A stretch of 64,000 bases of DNA. Source: Aliiroseovarius subalbicans. GTDB lineage: Bacteria; Pseudomonadota; Alphaproteobacteria; Rhodobacterales; Rhodobacteraceae. The DNA lies in the NCBI RefSeq assembly GCF_022678625.1, contig NZ_JALBYQ010000001.1, forward strand, positions 310,001 through 374,000. The letters run 5' to 3'. Each line of letters starts with the position of its first letter. The stretch's first letter is position 1. A model generated the notes under the pieces. That model was given only the letters and a program-made list of their open reading frames with translations. It did not search any database and was not told where the DNA came from. The translations under genes and the position numbers were made by a program. This document shows positions 1 to 9,306 of this stretch, one piece after another.

Positions 1-696
1 TCGGATCTGACCGGGTTGACCGATGACGAACGCGCCGCGTTCCGCAACGAAGTGCGTGCCTACCTGCTGGAAAACCCCGAGGTGCTGATGGAAGCCATCG
101 AGGTTCTGGAGCGCCGCAATGCCGCCGAACAGGTGGCCAATGACGGCGCGCTGGTGGCCCACAATGCCGAAGAGCTGTTCAACGATGGCTTTTCCCATGT
201 CACCGGCAACCCTGACGGCGACATCACGATGGTGGAGTTCGTGGACTATCGCTGTGGCTATTGCCGCAAGGCGTTTCCCGAGCTCAAGGAGTTGATCAAG
301 ACTGACGGCAATATCCGCGTGATCTATAAGGAATTTCCGATCTTGGGCGAGGAATCGACCCTGACGTCGCGCTTTGCCATCTCGGCTCAGCTGCTGGCAG
401 GGCAGGAGGCTTATGGTCAGATTCATGACGCGATGATGGTGATGCGCGGCAATGCGACGCCGGAAACACTTGTCACGCTGGCAGGGTCGCTGGGGCTGGA
501 CGGCGCCGCGATCCTGGATGGTATGAGCAACCCGCGGGTGGATGAGATCATCGGCCAGAACCACCTTTTGGCCCAACGTATGCAGATCTCTGGCACACCG
601 ACCTTCGTGATGGAAGACCAGCTTCTGCGTGGCTACGTGCCGCTGGATGGCATGCAGCAGATCGTTGCAGAGTTGCGCGCGGCGAAAGACGGCTGA
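1..696 (+). CDS. DsbA-family thiol:disulfide oxidoreductase (5'-truncated)
   Basis: Frame 1 is open from the first base, so the start and any signal peptide lie outside the window. About 231 codons are visible. A helical N-terminal region is followed by a thioredoxin-like domain with the active-site motif CGYC (in YRCGYCRKAF). A cis-proline motif (GTPTFV) sits near the C-terminus, as in DsbA/Com1 proteins. Family members act in the periplasm forming or isomerising disulfides. It ends 47 bp before the amidase gene on the same strand, so the two may be co-transcribed. The family is clear; the specific substrate is not. Confidence 0.9.
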   Translation, partial: SDLTGLTDDERAAFRNEVRAYLLENPEVLMEAIEVLERRNAAEQVANDGALVAHNAEELFNDGFSHVTGNPDGDITMVEFVDYRCGYCRKAFPELKELIKTDGNIRVIYKEFPILGEESTLTSRFAISAQLLAGQEAYGQIHDAMMVMRGNATPETLVTLAGSLGLDGAAILDGMSNPRVDEIIGQNHLLAQRMQISGTPTFVMEDQLLRGYVPLDGMQQIVAELRAAKDG

Positions 697-743
697 CGCC
701 TTTGGGTGCGCATGGTAGGCTGCGTTCAAAAGGGGGCCAACCC

Positions 744-1994
744 GTGCACAGGCTGATCCGGTATTTCACCATATGGACCGTTGCGGTTCTGCTCTCTGCA
801 CTGGTTTCGGCGCAGGGACAGGCTGTGGGTCAAACACAGGAGCTCAGCGCTCTGGCGCGGCTGGTGGGCGAGGGTGTGACACTGGACGACACGCGCCGGG
901 GCATGACGCTGGATCTGGGGCTGAGCCAGCCGGTGCCGTGGCGGGTCTTTACCTTGGACGCCCCCCCCCGGCTGGTGCTGGATTTCTCTGAACTCGACTG
1001 GACCGGTCTTGACCCGGCCGGACTGCTTGCGGGCAGCGACCGGGTCGAGTCTCTGAATCATGGGCTTTACCGCCCTGGCTGGACCCGCCTGGTGCTGGAA
1101 CTGGCCGAACCTCTGGCGGTGGAACAAGCCGGGATGCGTGCGGATGCGACCGGGGCCCATGTCAAAATCGTGCTGGGAAAGACCGATGCCGAGGCATTCG
1201 CACTGGCAGCCGGCGCGCCCGCCAGCGCGCTGTTTGCTGGCGAATTGGGCGCGGAAACCTTCGAGGCGAAGGCGCGTCAGACCGGTGACCAACCACTGGT
1301 CGTCGTGCTGGACCCGGGCCACGGAGGGATCGATCCGGGGGCCGAGCGCGATGAGGTGATTGAAGCCGAATTGATGCTACAATTTGCCCGCGAGTTGAAA
1401 GAGACCTTGCTGCGCACCGAGGGTTTCGAGGTCGTGCTGACGCGTGACGACGACCGGTTTGTGCCGTTGGAAACCCGCGTGAGCATTGCGCGCCAAGCCG
1501 GGGCCGACGTTTTCCTGTCATTGCATGCCGATGCGCTGGCCCAGGGCCGCGCGACCGGGGCGAGCGTCTATACGCTCAGTGCCGAGGCGTCGGACCTGGC
1601 GTCGCAGAAACTGGCCGAGCGCCATGACCGGGCCGACCTTTTGGCTGGGGTGGACCTGAGCCAGCATGATGATGCGGTGGCGCTGGTCCTGATGGACATG
1701 GCGCGCGTGGAAACAGCGCCACGCTCGGCCCGACTGGCCGATGCGCTGGTTGAGGGGATCCATTCCGCCACCGGTTCAACCCACAAGACGCCACGCCTTG
1801 AGGCAGGGTTTTCCGTGTTGAAAGCGCCTGATATTCCGTCAGTTCTGATCGAGCTGGGCTTCCTGTCGTCCGAACAAGACCGCAAGAACCTGGTGTCGCA
1901 GACTTGGCGCACTCGGGCCGCCGAGGGGATCCGGGACGCGCTACTTTACTGGGCGATCGAGGACGCGGCCGAGGCTGTGCGCCTGCGTCAGTAA
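744..1994 (+). CDS. amiC: N-acetylmuramoyl-L-alanine amidase (AMIN + Amidase_3)
   Basis: A 416-residue periplasmic cell-wall hydrolase that cleaves the amide bond between MurNAc and the peptide stem, normally at division. An N-terminal hydrophobic signal segment (residues about 8-25) is followed by a beta-rich AMIN domain with LVLDF and RLVLEL strands. The C-terminal zinc amidase domain shows LDPGHGGIDPGA (zinc His), a Glu in the EAELMLQFA helix, SLHADA (second zinc His) and the catalytic-Glu motif VLIELGFLSS. The GTG at 744 is chosen because an AAAAGGGGGCC ribosome site sits 8-16 bases upstream and it places the signal peptide at the N-terminus. A longer TTG start at 702 is possible but lacks these. 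Confidence 0.92.
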   Translation: MHRLIRYFTIWTVAVLLSALVSAQGQAVGQTQELSALARLVGEGVTLDDTRRGMTLDLGLSQPVPWRVFTLDAPPRLVLDFSELDWTGLDPAGLLAGSDRVESLNHGLYRPGWTRLVLELAEPLAVEQAGMRADATGAHVKIVLGKTDAEAFALAAGAPASALFAGELGAETFEAKARQTGDQPLVVVLDPGHGGIDPGAERDEVIEAELMLQFARELKETLLRTEGFEVVLTRDDDRFVPLETRVSIARQAGADVFLSLHADALAQGRATGASVYTLSAEASDLASQKLAERHDRADLLAGVDLSQHDDAVALVLMDMARVETAPRSARLADALVEGIHSATGSTHKTPRLEAGFSVLKAPDIPSVLIELGFLSSEQDRKNLVSQTWRTRAAEGIRDALLYWAIEDAAEAVRLRQ

Positions 1995-2080
1995 AGTTCC
2001 GCGGTCACGTCAGGCCGGCCGCACGACGCTCTCCCCGTCAAACTCTTCGCAAGAATTTGCCTGTCCCGTGGATGTGCGCC

Positions 2081-3511
2081 TTACAATCCCTTGGCGCGGT
2101 AGCTTGCAGCCACGCGGTCGATGGCGACGATATAGGCCGCCATGCGCAGGTCGGTGACGTCGTCGCGGCCGTGCCAGACCTCGCGCATCGCCTGATAGGC
2201 TATGCGCATCGTGTCATCCAGCCCCGAGCGCACCAATTCCAGCTCATCCGCGCCACGCAGGTACTTGTTTTTGAAATCGGGCGACAGCGACCAGGCCTTG
2301 CCCATGTCATCGGACAGCCGTTCAAGTTCGTCCACCACAAGCTGGTGGCGGCTTTCCTCCTGCCGCCGCTGCATCCGGCCAAAGCGGATATGCGACAGGT
2401 TCTTGACCCATTCAAAGTAGGACACAGTTACACCGCCGGCATTGGCATACATGTCGGGGATGATTACCGTGCCTTTGTCACGCAAGACGTCATCGGCGCC
2501 GGCGGTTACCGGCCCGTTCGCGGCCTCGATGATCAGGGGCGCCTTGATCCGGTCGGCATTGGTCAGGTTGATGACCCCTTCCAGCGCGGCCGGGATCAGG
2601 ATGTCACATTCGTTTTCCAGCACCAAAGCCCCGTCGTCTACATGCGCCGCGTCGGCATAGCCGGTCACGCCGCCGTGTTTGGCGATCCAGCGGTGCACTG
2701 CTTCGACGTCCAGCCCCGCCTCATCCACCAAAGCGCCATCGCGTTCGATGATGCCGGTCACCCGTGCACCGTCTTCCGAGGTAAGGAACTTGGCGGCGTG
2801 AAATCCCACGTTTCCAAGGCCTTGCACGATCACACGCTTGCCGTCGAGCTTGCCCGACAAGCCCGCCTTCGCCACATCCTCGGGGTGGCGGAAGAACTCG
2901 CGCAGGGCGTATTGCACGCCGCGCCCGGTCGCCTCGACCCGCCCCGCGATGCCGCCCGCATGGGGCGGTTTGCCGGTGACGCAGGCGCGCGCGTTGATAT
3001 CGGTCGTGTTCATGCGCGCATATTGGTCCGCGATCCAGGCCATTTCCCGTTCGCCGGTGCCCATATCGGGCGCGGGCACGTTTTGCGACGGGTGGATCAG
3101 GTCGCGCTTGGCCAGCTCATAGGCGAAGCGGCGGGTGATCAGCTCCAGCTCGTGTTCTTCATACTGACGTGGGTCGATGCACAGCCCGCCCTTGGAACCG
3201 CCGAACGGGGTTTCGACCAAGGCGCATTTGTAGGTCATCAGCGCCGCCAGCGCCTCAACCTCATCCTGGTTCACGCCGATTGCATAACGAATGCCGCCCT
3301 TGACCGGTTCCATGTGTTCGGAATGGACCGAGCGGTAGCCGGTGAAAGTCTGGATTTCGCCGCGCAAGCGCACGCCGAAACGCACGGTATATGTCGCGTT
3401 GCAGACCCGGATCTTCTGTTCCAGCCCCGGCGGCAGGTCCATCAGACCGACGGCCCGGTTGAACATCAGGTCAACGGATTCGCGAAAGCTTGGTTCTTGC
3501 TGTGTGGTCAT
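2081..3511 (-). CDS. gdhA: Glu/Leu/Phe/Val dehydrogenase family (glutamate dehydrogenase)
   Basis: A 476-residue cytoplasmic enzyme for reversible oxidative deamination of glutamate to 2-oxoglutarate. The substrate-binding Lys motif GGSKGGLCIDP and an ELFV N-terminal domain (VKGGIRYA) are followed by a Rossmann domain with GLGNVGFHAAKFL. The acidic residue after the second beta strand is consistent with NAD preference, but I cannot prove the cofactor. The ATG at 3511 has GGAGG five bases upstream; the in-frame extension to 3541 is rejected. It converges with the amidase gene across 86 bp with no clear terminator. The length is normal for bacterial hexameric ELFV enzymes. Confidence 0.92.
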   Translation of the reverse strand: MTTQQEPSFRESVDLMFNRAVGLMDLPPGLEQKIRVCNATYTVRFGVRLRGEIQTFTGYRSVHSEHMEPVKGGIRYAIGVNQDEVEALAALMTYKCALVETPFGGSKGGLCIDPRQYEEHELELITRRFAYELAKRDLIHPSQNVPAPDMGTGEREMAWIADQYARMNTTDINARACVTGKPPHAGGIAGRVEATGRGVQYALREFFRHPEDVAKAGLSGKLDGKRVIVQGLGNVGFHAAKFLTSEDGARVTGIIERDGALVDEAGLDVEAVHRWIAKHGGVTGYADAAHVDDGALVLENECDILIPAALEGVINLTNADRIKAPLIIEAANGPVTAGADDVLRDKGTVIIPDMYANAGGVTVSYFEWVKNLSHIRFGRMQRRQEESRHQLVVDELERLSDDMGKAWSLSPDFKNKYLRGADELELVRSGLDDTMRIAYQAMREVWHGRDDVTDLRMAAYIVAIDRVAASYRAKGL

Positions 3512-3826
3512 TGGACCCTCCGACGCGTGAGAACGACTCACATGAACTGCGACATTTTTACGCAGAGCCTAGGCGGGATTGGTTAACAAGACACCCTGAA
3601 ATCACCGGACTTCCTGCAAAAATGGAATGAATGCGACCTTGGTTTTTGTTTCCTAGAACGCGACAAACCGCGGTGCTGCCACAAGATTACCACCTAAACC
3701 GCCACGAATAGCCCTTATTCTTCAGGCTCTTGCCCTAATTTTGCCACACGTTCAGGGGATAAAAGCAAGGCTATGGGTGTGGCAAGAATTTGGGTGTCTG
3801 CGGGGTATCGCAGGGAAAGGTCAGCG
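3512..3826. other. Intergenic region between gdhA and tadG
   Basis: This 315-bp gap between divergent genes must hold the gdhA promoter (minus strand) and the tadG promoter (plus strand). It is AT-richer than the flanks. It contains an imperfect direct repeat, GCCCTTATT then GCCCTAATT, at about 3713-3742, and no convincing small ORF or RNA hairpin. An alternative tadG start at 3773 would shorten it by 54 bp. Confidence 0.5.
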
Positions 3827-5578
3827 ATGACACGGCTTGGGAAGTTGGAAAACGGCAAACGCGATCATGAGGCTGCGACCGGCAAACGGCGTGGTCCCCT
3901 GACCCTGTTCAAGCGCAACGAGGACGGCTCCTTCGTCATCCTCAGCTTGTTCGTGTTCGTCCTGATGCTGATGATCGGCGGCTTGGGTGTGGACCTGATG
4001 CGCTATGAGGCGCAGCGCGCGCGTTTGCAGGCCACGCTGGACCGGGCCGTTCTGGCCGCAGCGTCGATGTCGCAGCCGCTGCCGCCCAAAGAAGTCGTCA
4101 TCGACTATTTCAACAAGGCAGGGCTGGGTCATCTGATTTCTGAAGACGATATCAGCGTCACCAATTTCATGACCTATCGCCGGGTCGAGGTTGACATGAA
4201 GATGGTCGTCCCGACCACTTTCATGCGCTTGATGAGCATCAATGACCTGACGGCCCCTGCCGCCGGGGCCGCCGAAGAAAGCGCGACCCAGACCGAGGTA
4301 TCTCTGGTCGTCGATGTTTCGGGCTCGATGGGCAACGCGTCCGCGTCGGGCAACTCCAAGATCTATGAGCTGCGCAAAGCGGCCAAGCAATTCGTGAACC
4401 TGCTGCTGTGCGATCCGGCCGATCCGGACAAGGTCACCGGGTGCGTGGTTGAGCCGGGCAAAGTGTCGATCAGCCTGATCCCGTATTCCGAGCAGGTGGT
4501 GGCGGGACCAAAACTGTTGAAAGTGCTACCGGTGACGGAAGAGCATAAAAGCTCGTATTGCGTGGATTTCACCCCGACCGACTATACCGTGCGCAATTTC
4601 AACCTGTCCGATCCAGGTTTCATCTTGCAACGTGCTGGCCATTTCGATGGCTGGAGTGGTCGCAATAACAATCCCTCGAACTTCACCTGCCGCATTAACA
4701 ACAGCTGGCGTGAGATCCTGACCTTCGGGCATTCGCATACCCAGTTGAATGCACAGATTTCACAGTTGAGCTCCGGTGGTTGGACGTCGGTGGACACCGG
4801 CATGAAATGGGCCGCGGCGCTGATTGATCCGTCGTTCCGCCCGATCCTGGACGAAATGCAAACCCGCAACTGGGTGCACGATGATTTCGCAGGCCGCCCG
4901 TTTGATTACAGCGAACCGGGCACCAAAAAAGTGATCGTGCTGATGACCGATGGCGCAAACACCTACCAGAACTATCTCAGGGACGGATACCGTGAAGGGG
5001 CGTCTGAGATCTGGAATGTGGAGTTCCGCGACTTCCGGTACCGCCGCAAGAAGTACTACTCGATCTACAGCGCGTCGCGGAACCAGTATTACTGGCCGCA
5101 CAAGGGCAATTGGTACGGCCACGCCTATGGCGCGCTGGACGCGGACGGCAACAAGTACCAGGAACGCATCTGCTATGACGGGTCGTGCTGGTGGCAGGAC
5201 GAGGCCCTGAACCACAAGAGTAGGTACGTTCCTGCGGACGCGAGCAAACAGGTCACTGCGGTGAACTGGGATTTCCCGACGCTTTGGACCAAGCACACGA
5301 CCGAATGGTACAAGCAATGGTCCTGGTTGGGTGACCCTGATGGTCGCTATAATGGTGGCAATAAGGATGACCATCTTGAGGACATCTGTGACGCGGTGAA
5401 AGCCACAGGCAAGGTCACGATCTTCGCCGTGGGCTTCGAGGTCGGCGAACATGAGGACGCAGTCATGTCCAATTGTGCCACCTCGGTGAACCACTATTTC
5501 GCCGCGGACGGGTCAGACCTGGCCGAAGCCTTCGCTGCCATTGCCCGCGACATCTCCAAACTGCGGTTGGTGAACTGA
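3827..5578 (+). CDS. tadG: TadG-like pilus assembly protein with von Willebrand factor A domain
   Basis: A 583-residue membrane-anchored protein of the Tad (Flp) pilus group. One hydrophobic segment at residues about 35-55 follows a basic N-terminus (Tad_N/TadE-like anchor), so the bulk is periplasmic. A vWA domain begins near residue 158 with the MIDAS motif DVSGSMG (Asp163). A later strand, KKVIVLMTDGAN, supplies the third MIDAS loop. Residues about 390-500 form an unusual insertion rich in Tyr, Trp, Arg and Lys. The ATG at 3827 is preferred for its AGGGAAAGG ribosome site; the ATG at 3773 is the alternative. It is followed at once by two TadE-like genes. No tadABC secretion genes are visible in the window. 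Confidence 0.85.
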   Translation: MTRLGKLENGKRDHEAATGKRRGPLTLFKRNEDGSFVILSLFVFVLMLMIGGLGVDLMRYEAQRARLQATLDRAVLAAASMSQPLPPKEVVIDYFNKAGLGHLISEDDISVTNFMTYRRVEVDMKMVVPTTFMRLMSINDLTAPAAGAAEESATQTEVSLVVDVSGSMGNASASGNSKIYELRKAAKQFVNLLLCDPADPDKVTGCVVEPGKVSISLIPYSEQVVAGPKLLKVLPVTEEHKSSYCVDFTPTDYTVRNFNLSDPGFILQRAGHFDGWSGRNNNPSNFTCRINNSWREILTFGHSHTQLNAQISQLSSGGWTSVDTGMKWAAALIDPSFRPILDEMQTRNWVHDDFAGRPFDYSEPGTKKVIVLMTDGANTYQNYLRDGYREGASEIWNVEFRDFRYRRKKYYSIYSASRNQYYWPHKGNWYGHAYGALDADGNKYQERICYDGSCWWQDEALNHKSRYVPADASKQVTAVNWDFPTLWTKHTTEWYKQWSWLGDPDGRYNGGNKDDHLEDICDAVKATGKVTIFAVGFEVGEHEDAVMSNCATSVNHYFAADGSDLAEAFAAIARDISKLRLVN

Positions 5579-5579
5579 T

Positions 5580-6116
5580 ATGAAACGCAACGGCCTTTTA
5601 ACACGCTTCGCGCACCGGTTCCGACGCGACGATGGCAATGCAACGATTGAATTCGTGATCCTGTTTCCGGCAATTCTGATGTTGTTTCTGTCGGCGTTCG
5701 AGGTCGGAATCTTCCTGACCCGATCGGTGTTGCTGGACCGGGCGCTGGATCTGAACGTGCGTGCTCTGCGTCTGGGCCATCTGAACCCGGCAACGCATGA
5801 TGAGCTAAAGCGCCGGGTCTGCGAGGATTCCCTGATCTTCCAGGATTGTCCGAATGCCGTGTCGCTGGAACTTCGGCCGATTTCGAACAGCAGTTGGGAT
5901 CTGCCGATGGGGAGAATCCCGTGCGTCGACCGCAACGAAGACATCCAGCCGGCGGTCGAGTTCAATACAGGCGGCGACAACGAGATCATGCTGGTGCGTG
6001 CCTGCGCCGTCCTGGACCCGTTCTTTGGCACCACGCCGTTCGTGATCAACTTGCCGCGCGATGAAAGCGGCGGGATGGCCATAGCGTCAATGTCCACTTT
6101 CGTGAACGAACCGTAA
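5580..6116 (+). CDS. TadE-like pseudopilin
   Basis: A 178-residue protein starting one base after the tadG stop, so translation is probably coupled. The N-terminus is basic, then RDDGNATIEFVILFPAIL opens a hydrophobic helix (residues about 20-45) with the Glu typical of TadE/TadF pseudopilins, where prepilin peptidase cleaves before the hydrophobic stretch. The rest is a small periplasmic domain with several Cys residues. It probably assembles with the neighbouring TadE-like protein as a minor pseudopilin of a Tad machine. Confidence 0.83.
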   Translation: MKRNGLLTRFAHRFRRDDGNATIEFVILFPAILMLFLSAFEVGIFLTRSVLLDRALDLNVRALRLGHLNPATHDELKRRVCEDSLIFQDCPNAVSLELRPISNSSWDLPMGRIPCVDRNEDIQPAVEFNTGGDNEIMLVRACAVLDPFFGTTPFVINLPRDESGGMAIASMSTFVNEP

Positions 6117-6132
6117 CGGGAAGGAGCATGTG

Positions 6133-6735
6133 ATGTTCAAATCCATTTTTCACAAGCTGCGCCGCAAGGCTGATCGCTTCCATGGCGACGATGAGGCCAG
6201 TTTGACGATCGAAGCTGTCATCATGTTGCCGCTTCTGTTGTGGGCATTCCTGGCCACCTTCACCTATTTTGACGTCTACCGGGCCAAGAACCTGGCCCTC
6301 AAGGCCAACTATGCGGTGTCGGACCTGTTGAGCCGGGAAATCAACCCGATCAACATGAATTACATTCATGGGCTTGAGGACGTGTTCGCCTATCTCACTC
6401 GGGGCGGCGATCCGGCTTGGTTGCGGGTGACCGTGGTGCGTTGCCATGACAAATGCGACCTGCCCAACGACCGGGATCTGCGCCGCGACTGGTCGAAGGC
6501 CACGGACGGCATGCCGACCCATTCGAACACCACGATCCGCAAGGTATACCGCAAGGTCCTTCCCATGTTGTCCAAGGGCGAACGCGTCATCATGGTGGAA
6601 ACCATGGCGGGCTATGAGCCGCCGTTCCCACCTGGCATGACTGGTGTCAGATCGCGACAGATGCGGGACATCGTGATGACCCGCCCGCGTTTCGCGCCCC
6701 AGCTGTGCTGGGAAGGCCAAGGCTGTGCCAACTAG
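6133..6735 (+). CDS. TadE-like pseudopilin (second copy)
   Basis: A 200-residue protein, third in the tad trio, 16 bp after the previous stop. The ATG at 6133 has AAGGAGC at 6121-6127; a GTG one codon earlier is less likely. DDEASLTIEAVIMLPLLLWA gives the pseudopilin signature (Glu plus hydrophobic helix, residues about 18-42). The remainder is a periplasmic domain with paired Cys residues (RCHDKCD and near the C-terminus). It overlaps the convergent downstream gene by four bases at the stop codons. Confidence 0.83.
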   Translation: MFKSIFHKLRRKADRFHGDDEASLTIEAVIMLPLLLWAFLATFTYFDVYRAKNLALKANYAVSDLLSREINPINMNYIHGLEDVFAYLTRGGDPAWLRVTVVRCHDKCDLPNDRDLRRDWSKATDGMPTHSNTTIRKVYRKVLPMLSKGERVIMVETMAGYEPPFPPGMTGVRSRQMRDIVMTRPRFAPQLCWEGQGCAN

Positions 6736-7199
6736 CGCGTACGCGCGGCCAGCAAAAAACCGATCTGGTCTGCCATGATGCGGGTCTCAGCCGGTTGGGT
6801 CGCGCCGCCGATCGCCAGCCGGTTCCCGACGCGCCACCACAGGCCGGGCATCCAGGTCAACGGGCCAGGCGCGTCCAGCCGCAACATGAACCCATTCGAG
6901 GGTTTGAAGGCAAAAGCGCTGCGATCCACGCTGCGTATATCGTCCATACGCACCAGTATGCGCCCGGAACTGTCGCAAAGCGTCGTGTCGGTCAGGATCA
7001 GCGCCAGGTGCCAGCTGCGCAGACTGCGCGCCGCGATCCACAACGTGGCCAACCCCAGCACAAGCGGCAGCACCGCGCCGGGCAGCGAGCTGGCGGTCGC
7101 CGCCATCCATAAAAACAGCACCGACAGCGCGAAGATAAGCAGCGTCGAAAGACGGCGGCGCGTAGAGGTCGGTGACAGCGTGGCAAGTGGGGCAGACAT
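6732..7199 (-). CDS. Small membrane protein of unknown function
   Basis: A 155-residue protein with two hydrophobic segments (residues about 18-35 and 41-58) that form a hairpin anchor. A cytoplasmic beta-rich domain follows (LTDTTLCDSSGRILVRMDD, then FMLRLDAPG), whose strand pattern resembles bacterial PH-like domains. I do not recognise a specific family. It converges on the tad genes with a 4-bp overlap and lies 72 bp from the next minus-strand gene. It is probably a real gene because codon use and the membrane-hairpin-plus-domain layout are coherent. Confidence 0.7.
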   Translation of the reverse strand: MSAPLATLSPTSTRRRLSTLLIFALSVLFLWMAATASSLPGAVLPLVLGLATLWIAARSLRSWHLALILTDTTLCDSSGRILVRMDDIRSVDRSAFAFKPSNGFMLRLDAPGPLTWMPGLWWRVGNRLAIGGATQPAETRIMADQIGFLLAARTR

Positions 7200-7271
7200 A
7201 GGACCGTGTCTAGCGCGACAGGGGCATGGGCGCCAGCCCCGTGCACGCCAATGTCCCGGCGGCGCGTGGCC

Positions 7272-8219
7272 TCAGCGCCCTTTCGGAATGACCTCATAGC
7301 CGGCTTCCTCGGGTTCATCATCCAGCATTTCCGGCGGAAAGCCCGGTGCGGTGATATCCAGCCCCGTTGCGTCCTCAAGCCGCTTGATGATGTTTGGGCT
7401 CAACTCACGCGGGCCATAGCGGCTGATCCCGTCCTGAAAGATCTCGATCATTTTCGGGTTCAACTCCAGCGGCACACCGGCGCGGTCGGCGACCTCCTGA
7501 AACAGGCCGATATCCTTGGCGACAAGGTCCATGGTGAAGGAAATGTCACGGCTGCCATTCAGAATCACCTGGCTTTCGGTTTCGTGGCTGAAGCTGTTGC
7601 CCGAGGAGACGCGGATCGCCTCATAGGCCACGTTCAAATCCATACCGGCGGCTTTGGCGGTCACCAGGGCTTCGGCGCTGGCGACCAGGTGGGCGGTGGC
7701 CAGGTAATTGGTCACCACCTTCAGAACGCTGGCGCTGCCCAGGTCGCCGGTGTGCAGGATGCGCCGGCCCATCGTGGTCAGAAGCGGCAGGATGCGTTCA
7801 AACGTTGCCCGGTCGCAGCCGGCGAAGATGGCGATGTTGCCAGTATCGGCCCGGTGGCAACCACCCGAGACCGGGCAATCCACCGCAGCCCCACCCGCCG
7901 CGATGACCTCGGCGCCCAGACGGCGCACTTCGGCTTCGTCCGTGGTGGACATCTCCATCCAGATCTTGCCGGGGCCGACCTCAGGCAGCATCTCCTGCAT
8001 CACCGCCGCCGAGGCCGCGGGCGAGGGCAGGCAGGTGATCACCGCGTCGCAGTCGCGCATGAGCTGTGCCGCCGAGCCGCCCGCCGTGGCCCCGCGCGCC
8101 ACGAAGGCGGCAACCAGGTCGGGGTCCAGGTCGTGTACGCTCAGGTCCATACCGTTGCGCAAGAGGCTGCCTGACAGTTTCCCGCCGACATTGCCAAGCC
8201 CGATAAATCCGATTTTCAT
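7272..8219 (-). CDS. NAD(P)-dependent beta-hydroxyacid dehydrogenase (3-hydroxyisobutyrate dehydrogenase family)
   Basis: A 315-residue cytosolic oxidoreductase. The N-terminal Rossmann motif is MKIGFIGLGNVGGKLSGSLL. The family substrate loop is DCPVSGGCHRADTGN and the catalytic-Lys helix is SVLKVVTNYL. The acidic ADP-ribose contact after the second strand (VHDLDPD) favours NAD. The ATG at 8219 has GGGAGAC upstream; the longer frame from 8261 is rejected. The family reduces or oxidises 3-hydroxyisobutyrate, tartronate semialdehyde and similar acids; the substrate cannot be fixed from sequence. Confidence 0.88.
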   Translation of the reverse strand: MKIGFIGLGNVGGKLSGSLLRNGMDLSVHDLDPDLVAAFVARGATAGGSAAQLMRDCDAVITCLPSPAASAAVMQEMLPEVGPGKIWMEMSTTDEAEVRRLGAEVIAAGGAAVDCPVSGGCHRADTGNIAIFAGCDRATFERILPLLTTMGRRILHTGDLGSASVLKVVTNYLATAHLVASAEALVTAKAAGMDLNVAYEAIRVSSGNSFSHETESQVILNGSRDISFTMDLVAKDIGLFQEVADRAGVPLELNPKMIEIFQDGISRYGPRELSPNIIKRLEDATGLDITAPGFPPEMLDDEPEEAGYEVIPKGR

Positions 8220-8385
8220 GTGAGAGTCTCCCTGTCTCTTTCGGGTGATGCTGGCGGTCAATCAGCGACAGGTCGCCTGCGTTTGCGACATTTTGTTCTG
8301 TGCGTTTTTGCAAAAAGGTCTTGCGCCGGACGCCAATTGTGCGCCGGTGTGGCGTCGCCTAACTTGATGGCAAAGGAGATCTGCC

Positions 8386-9291
8386 ATGTCGATCCGTCCC
8401 GTTCTGTCCGCTGACACCGCCACCCCCACGATGGAGGGTGCTGGTGTGCATCTGCACCGCGCCTTCGGGTTTCACCAGCCCGAGGCGTTCGATCCGTTCC
8501 TTCTGTTCGATGATTTCCGCAATGACGTGCCCGCCCATGTGACGAAAGGCTTTCCCTGGCATCCGCATCGTGGCATCGAAACCATCACCTATGTGCTGGC
8601 GGGCGAGGTGGATCATCAGGACAGCCTGGGCAATGCGGGCACGCTGGGGGCGGGCGACATCCAGTGGATGACGGCCGGATCCGGCATTATGCACCAGGAA
8701 ATGCCGCAGGCGAACGCGGCGGGGCAGATGCATGGGTTCCAGCTTTGGGCCAACTTGCCGCGTGATCTGAAGATGACCGCGCCGAACTATCAGGATGTGC
8801 CGTCGGTCGAGATCCCCGAGATCCAAGAGGACGACGGCACCGTGGTGCGCGTGGTCGTGGGCGCGTTCTGGGGGCGGACCGGCCCTGTGGACGGCATCGC
8901 CGCCGATCCGCTGTATCTGGACATCACGATCCCTGCGGGCAGGCAAAAACGCTTTCCGGTCGACACAAGGCGCCAGGCCTTTGCCTATGTGTTCGAAGGG
9001 GCAGGCGCCTTCACGGACGCCGCCGACCCCACCGGGATCTTGCTGGAGAAAGAGCTGGACGGGCAGGAGCTGCACTTGCGCGACATGTCCGGCAACCGGA
9101 CACTTGTGCGGTTCGGGGCAGGGGATGAGGTCGTGGTGCAGGCGGGCGAGGAAGGTGTGCGGTTTCTTCTGGTCGCGGGCGCGCCGCTGCGCGAACCGGT
9201 AGCCTGGCATGGGCCGATCGTGATGAACACGAAAGAGGAACTGCGCACGGCCATGCGTGACCTGCGCGAGGGCACGTTCATCAAAGGCTAG
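8386..9291 (+). CDS. Pirin family protein (bicupin)
   Basis: A 301-residue cupin protein. The N-terminal cupin carries the metal-binding motif FPWHPHRGIETITYVLAGE with HQD and the ITAGSGIMHQE-type motif here reading MTAGSGIMHQEMP. The C-terminal Pirin_C cupin follows (about residues 170-285). Bacterial pirins bind Fe or act as quercetinase-like dioxygenases or redox regulators; the role here is open. The start has AAAGGAG ideally placed. It is divergent from the dehydrogenase gene at 8219 and converges with the hydrolase gene 15 bp away. Confidence 0.92.
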   Translation: MSIRPVLSADTATPTMEGAGVHLHRAFGFHQPEAFDPFLLFDDFRNDVPAHVTKGFPWHPHRGIETITYVLAGEVDHQDSLGNAGTLGAGDIQWMTAGSGIMHQEMPQANAAGQMHGFQLWANLPRDLKMTAPNYQDVPSVEIPEIQEDDGTVVRVVVGAFWGRTGPVDGIAADPLYLDITIPAGRQKRFPVDTRRQAFAYVFEGAGAFTDAADPTGILLEKELDGQELHLRDMSGNRTLVRFGAGDEVVVQAGEEGVRFLLVAGAPLREPVAWHGPIVMNTKEELRTAMRDLREGTFIKG

Positions 9292-9306
9292 GCTACGCGG
9301 CCGAAA

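Noticed and set aside
1904-3586. A 560-codon plus-strand open frame covering the amidase end and the whole of gdhA
   Set aside because: It is antisense to a clear glutamate dehydrogenase, has no family resemblance and reflects high-GC codon structure.
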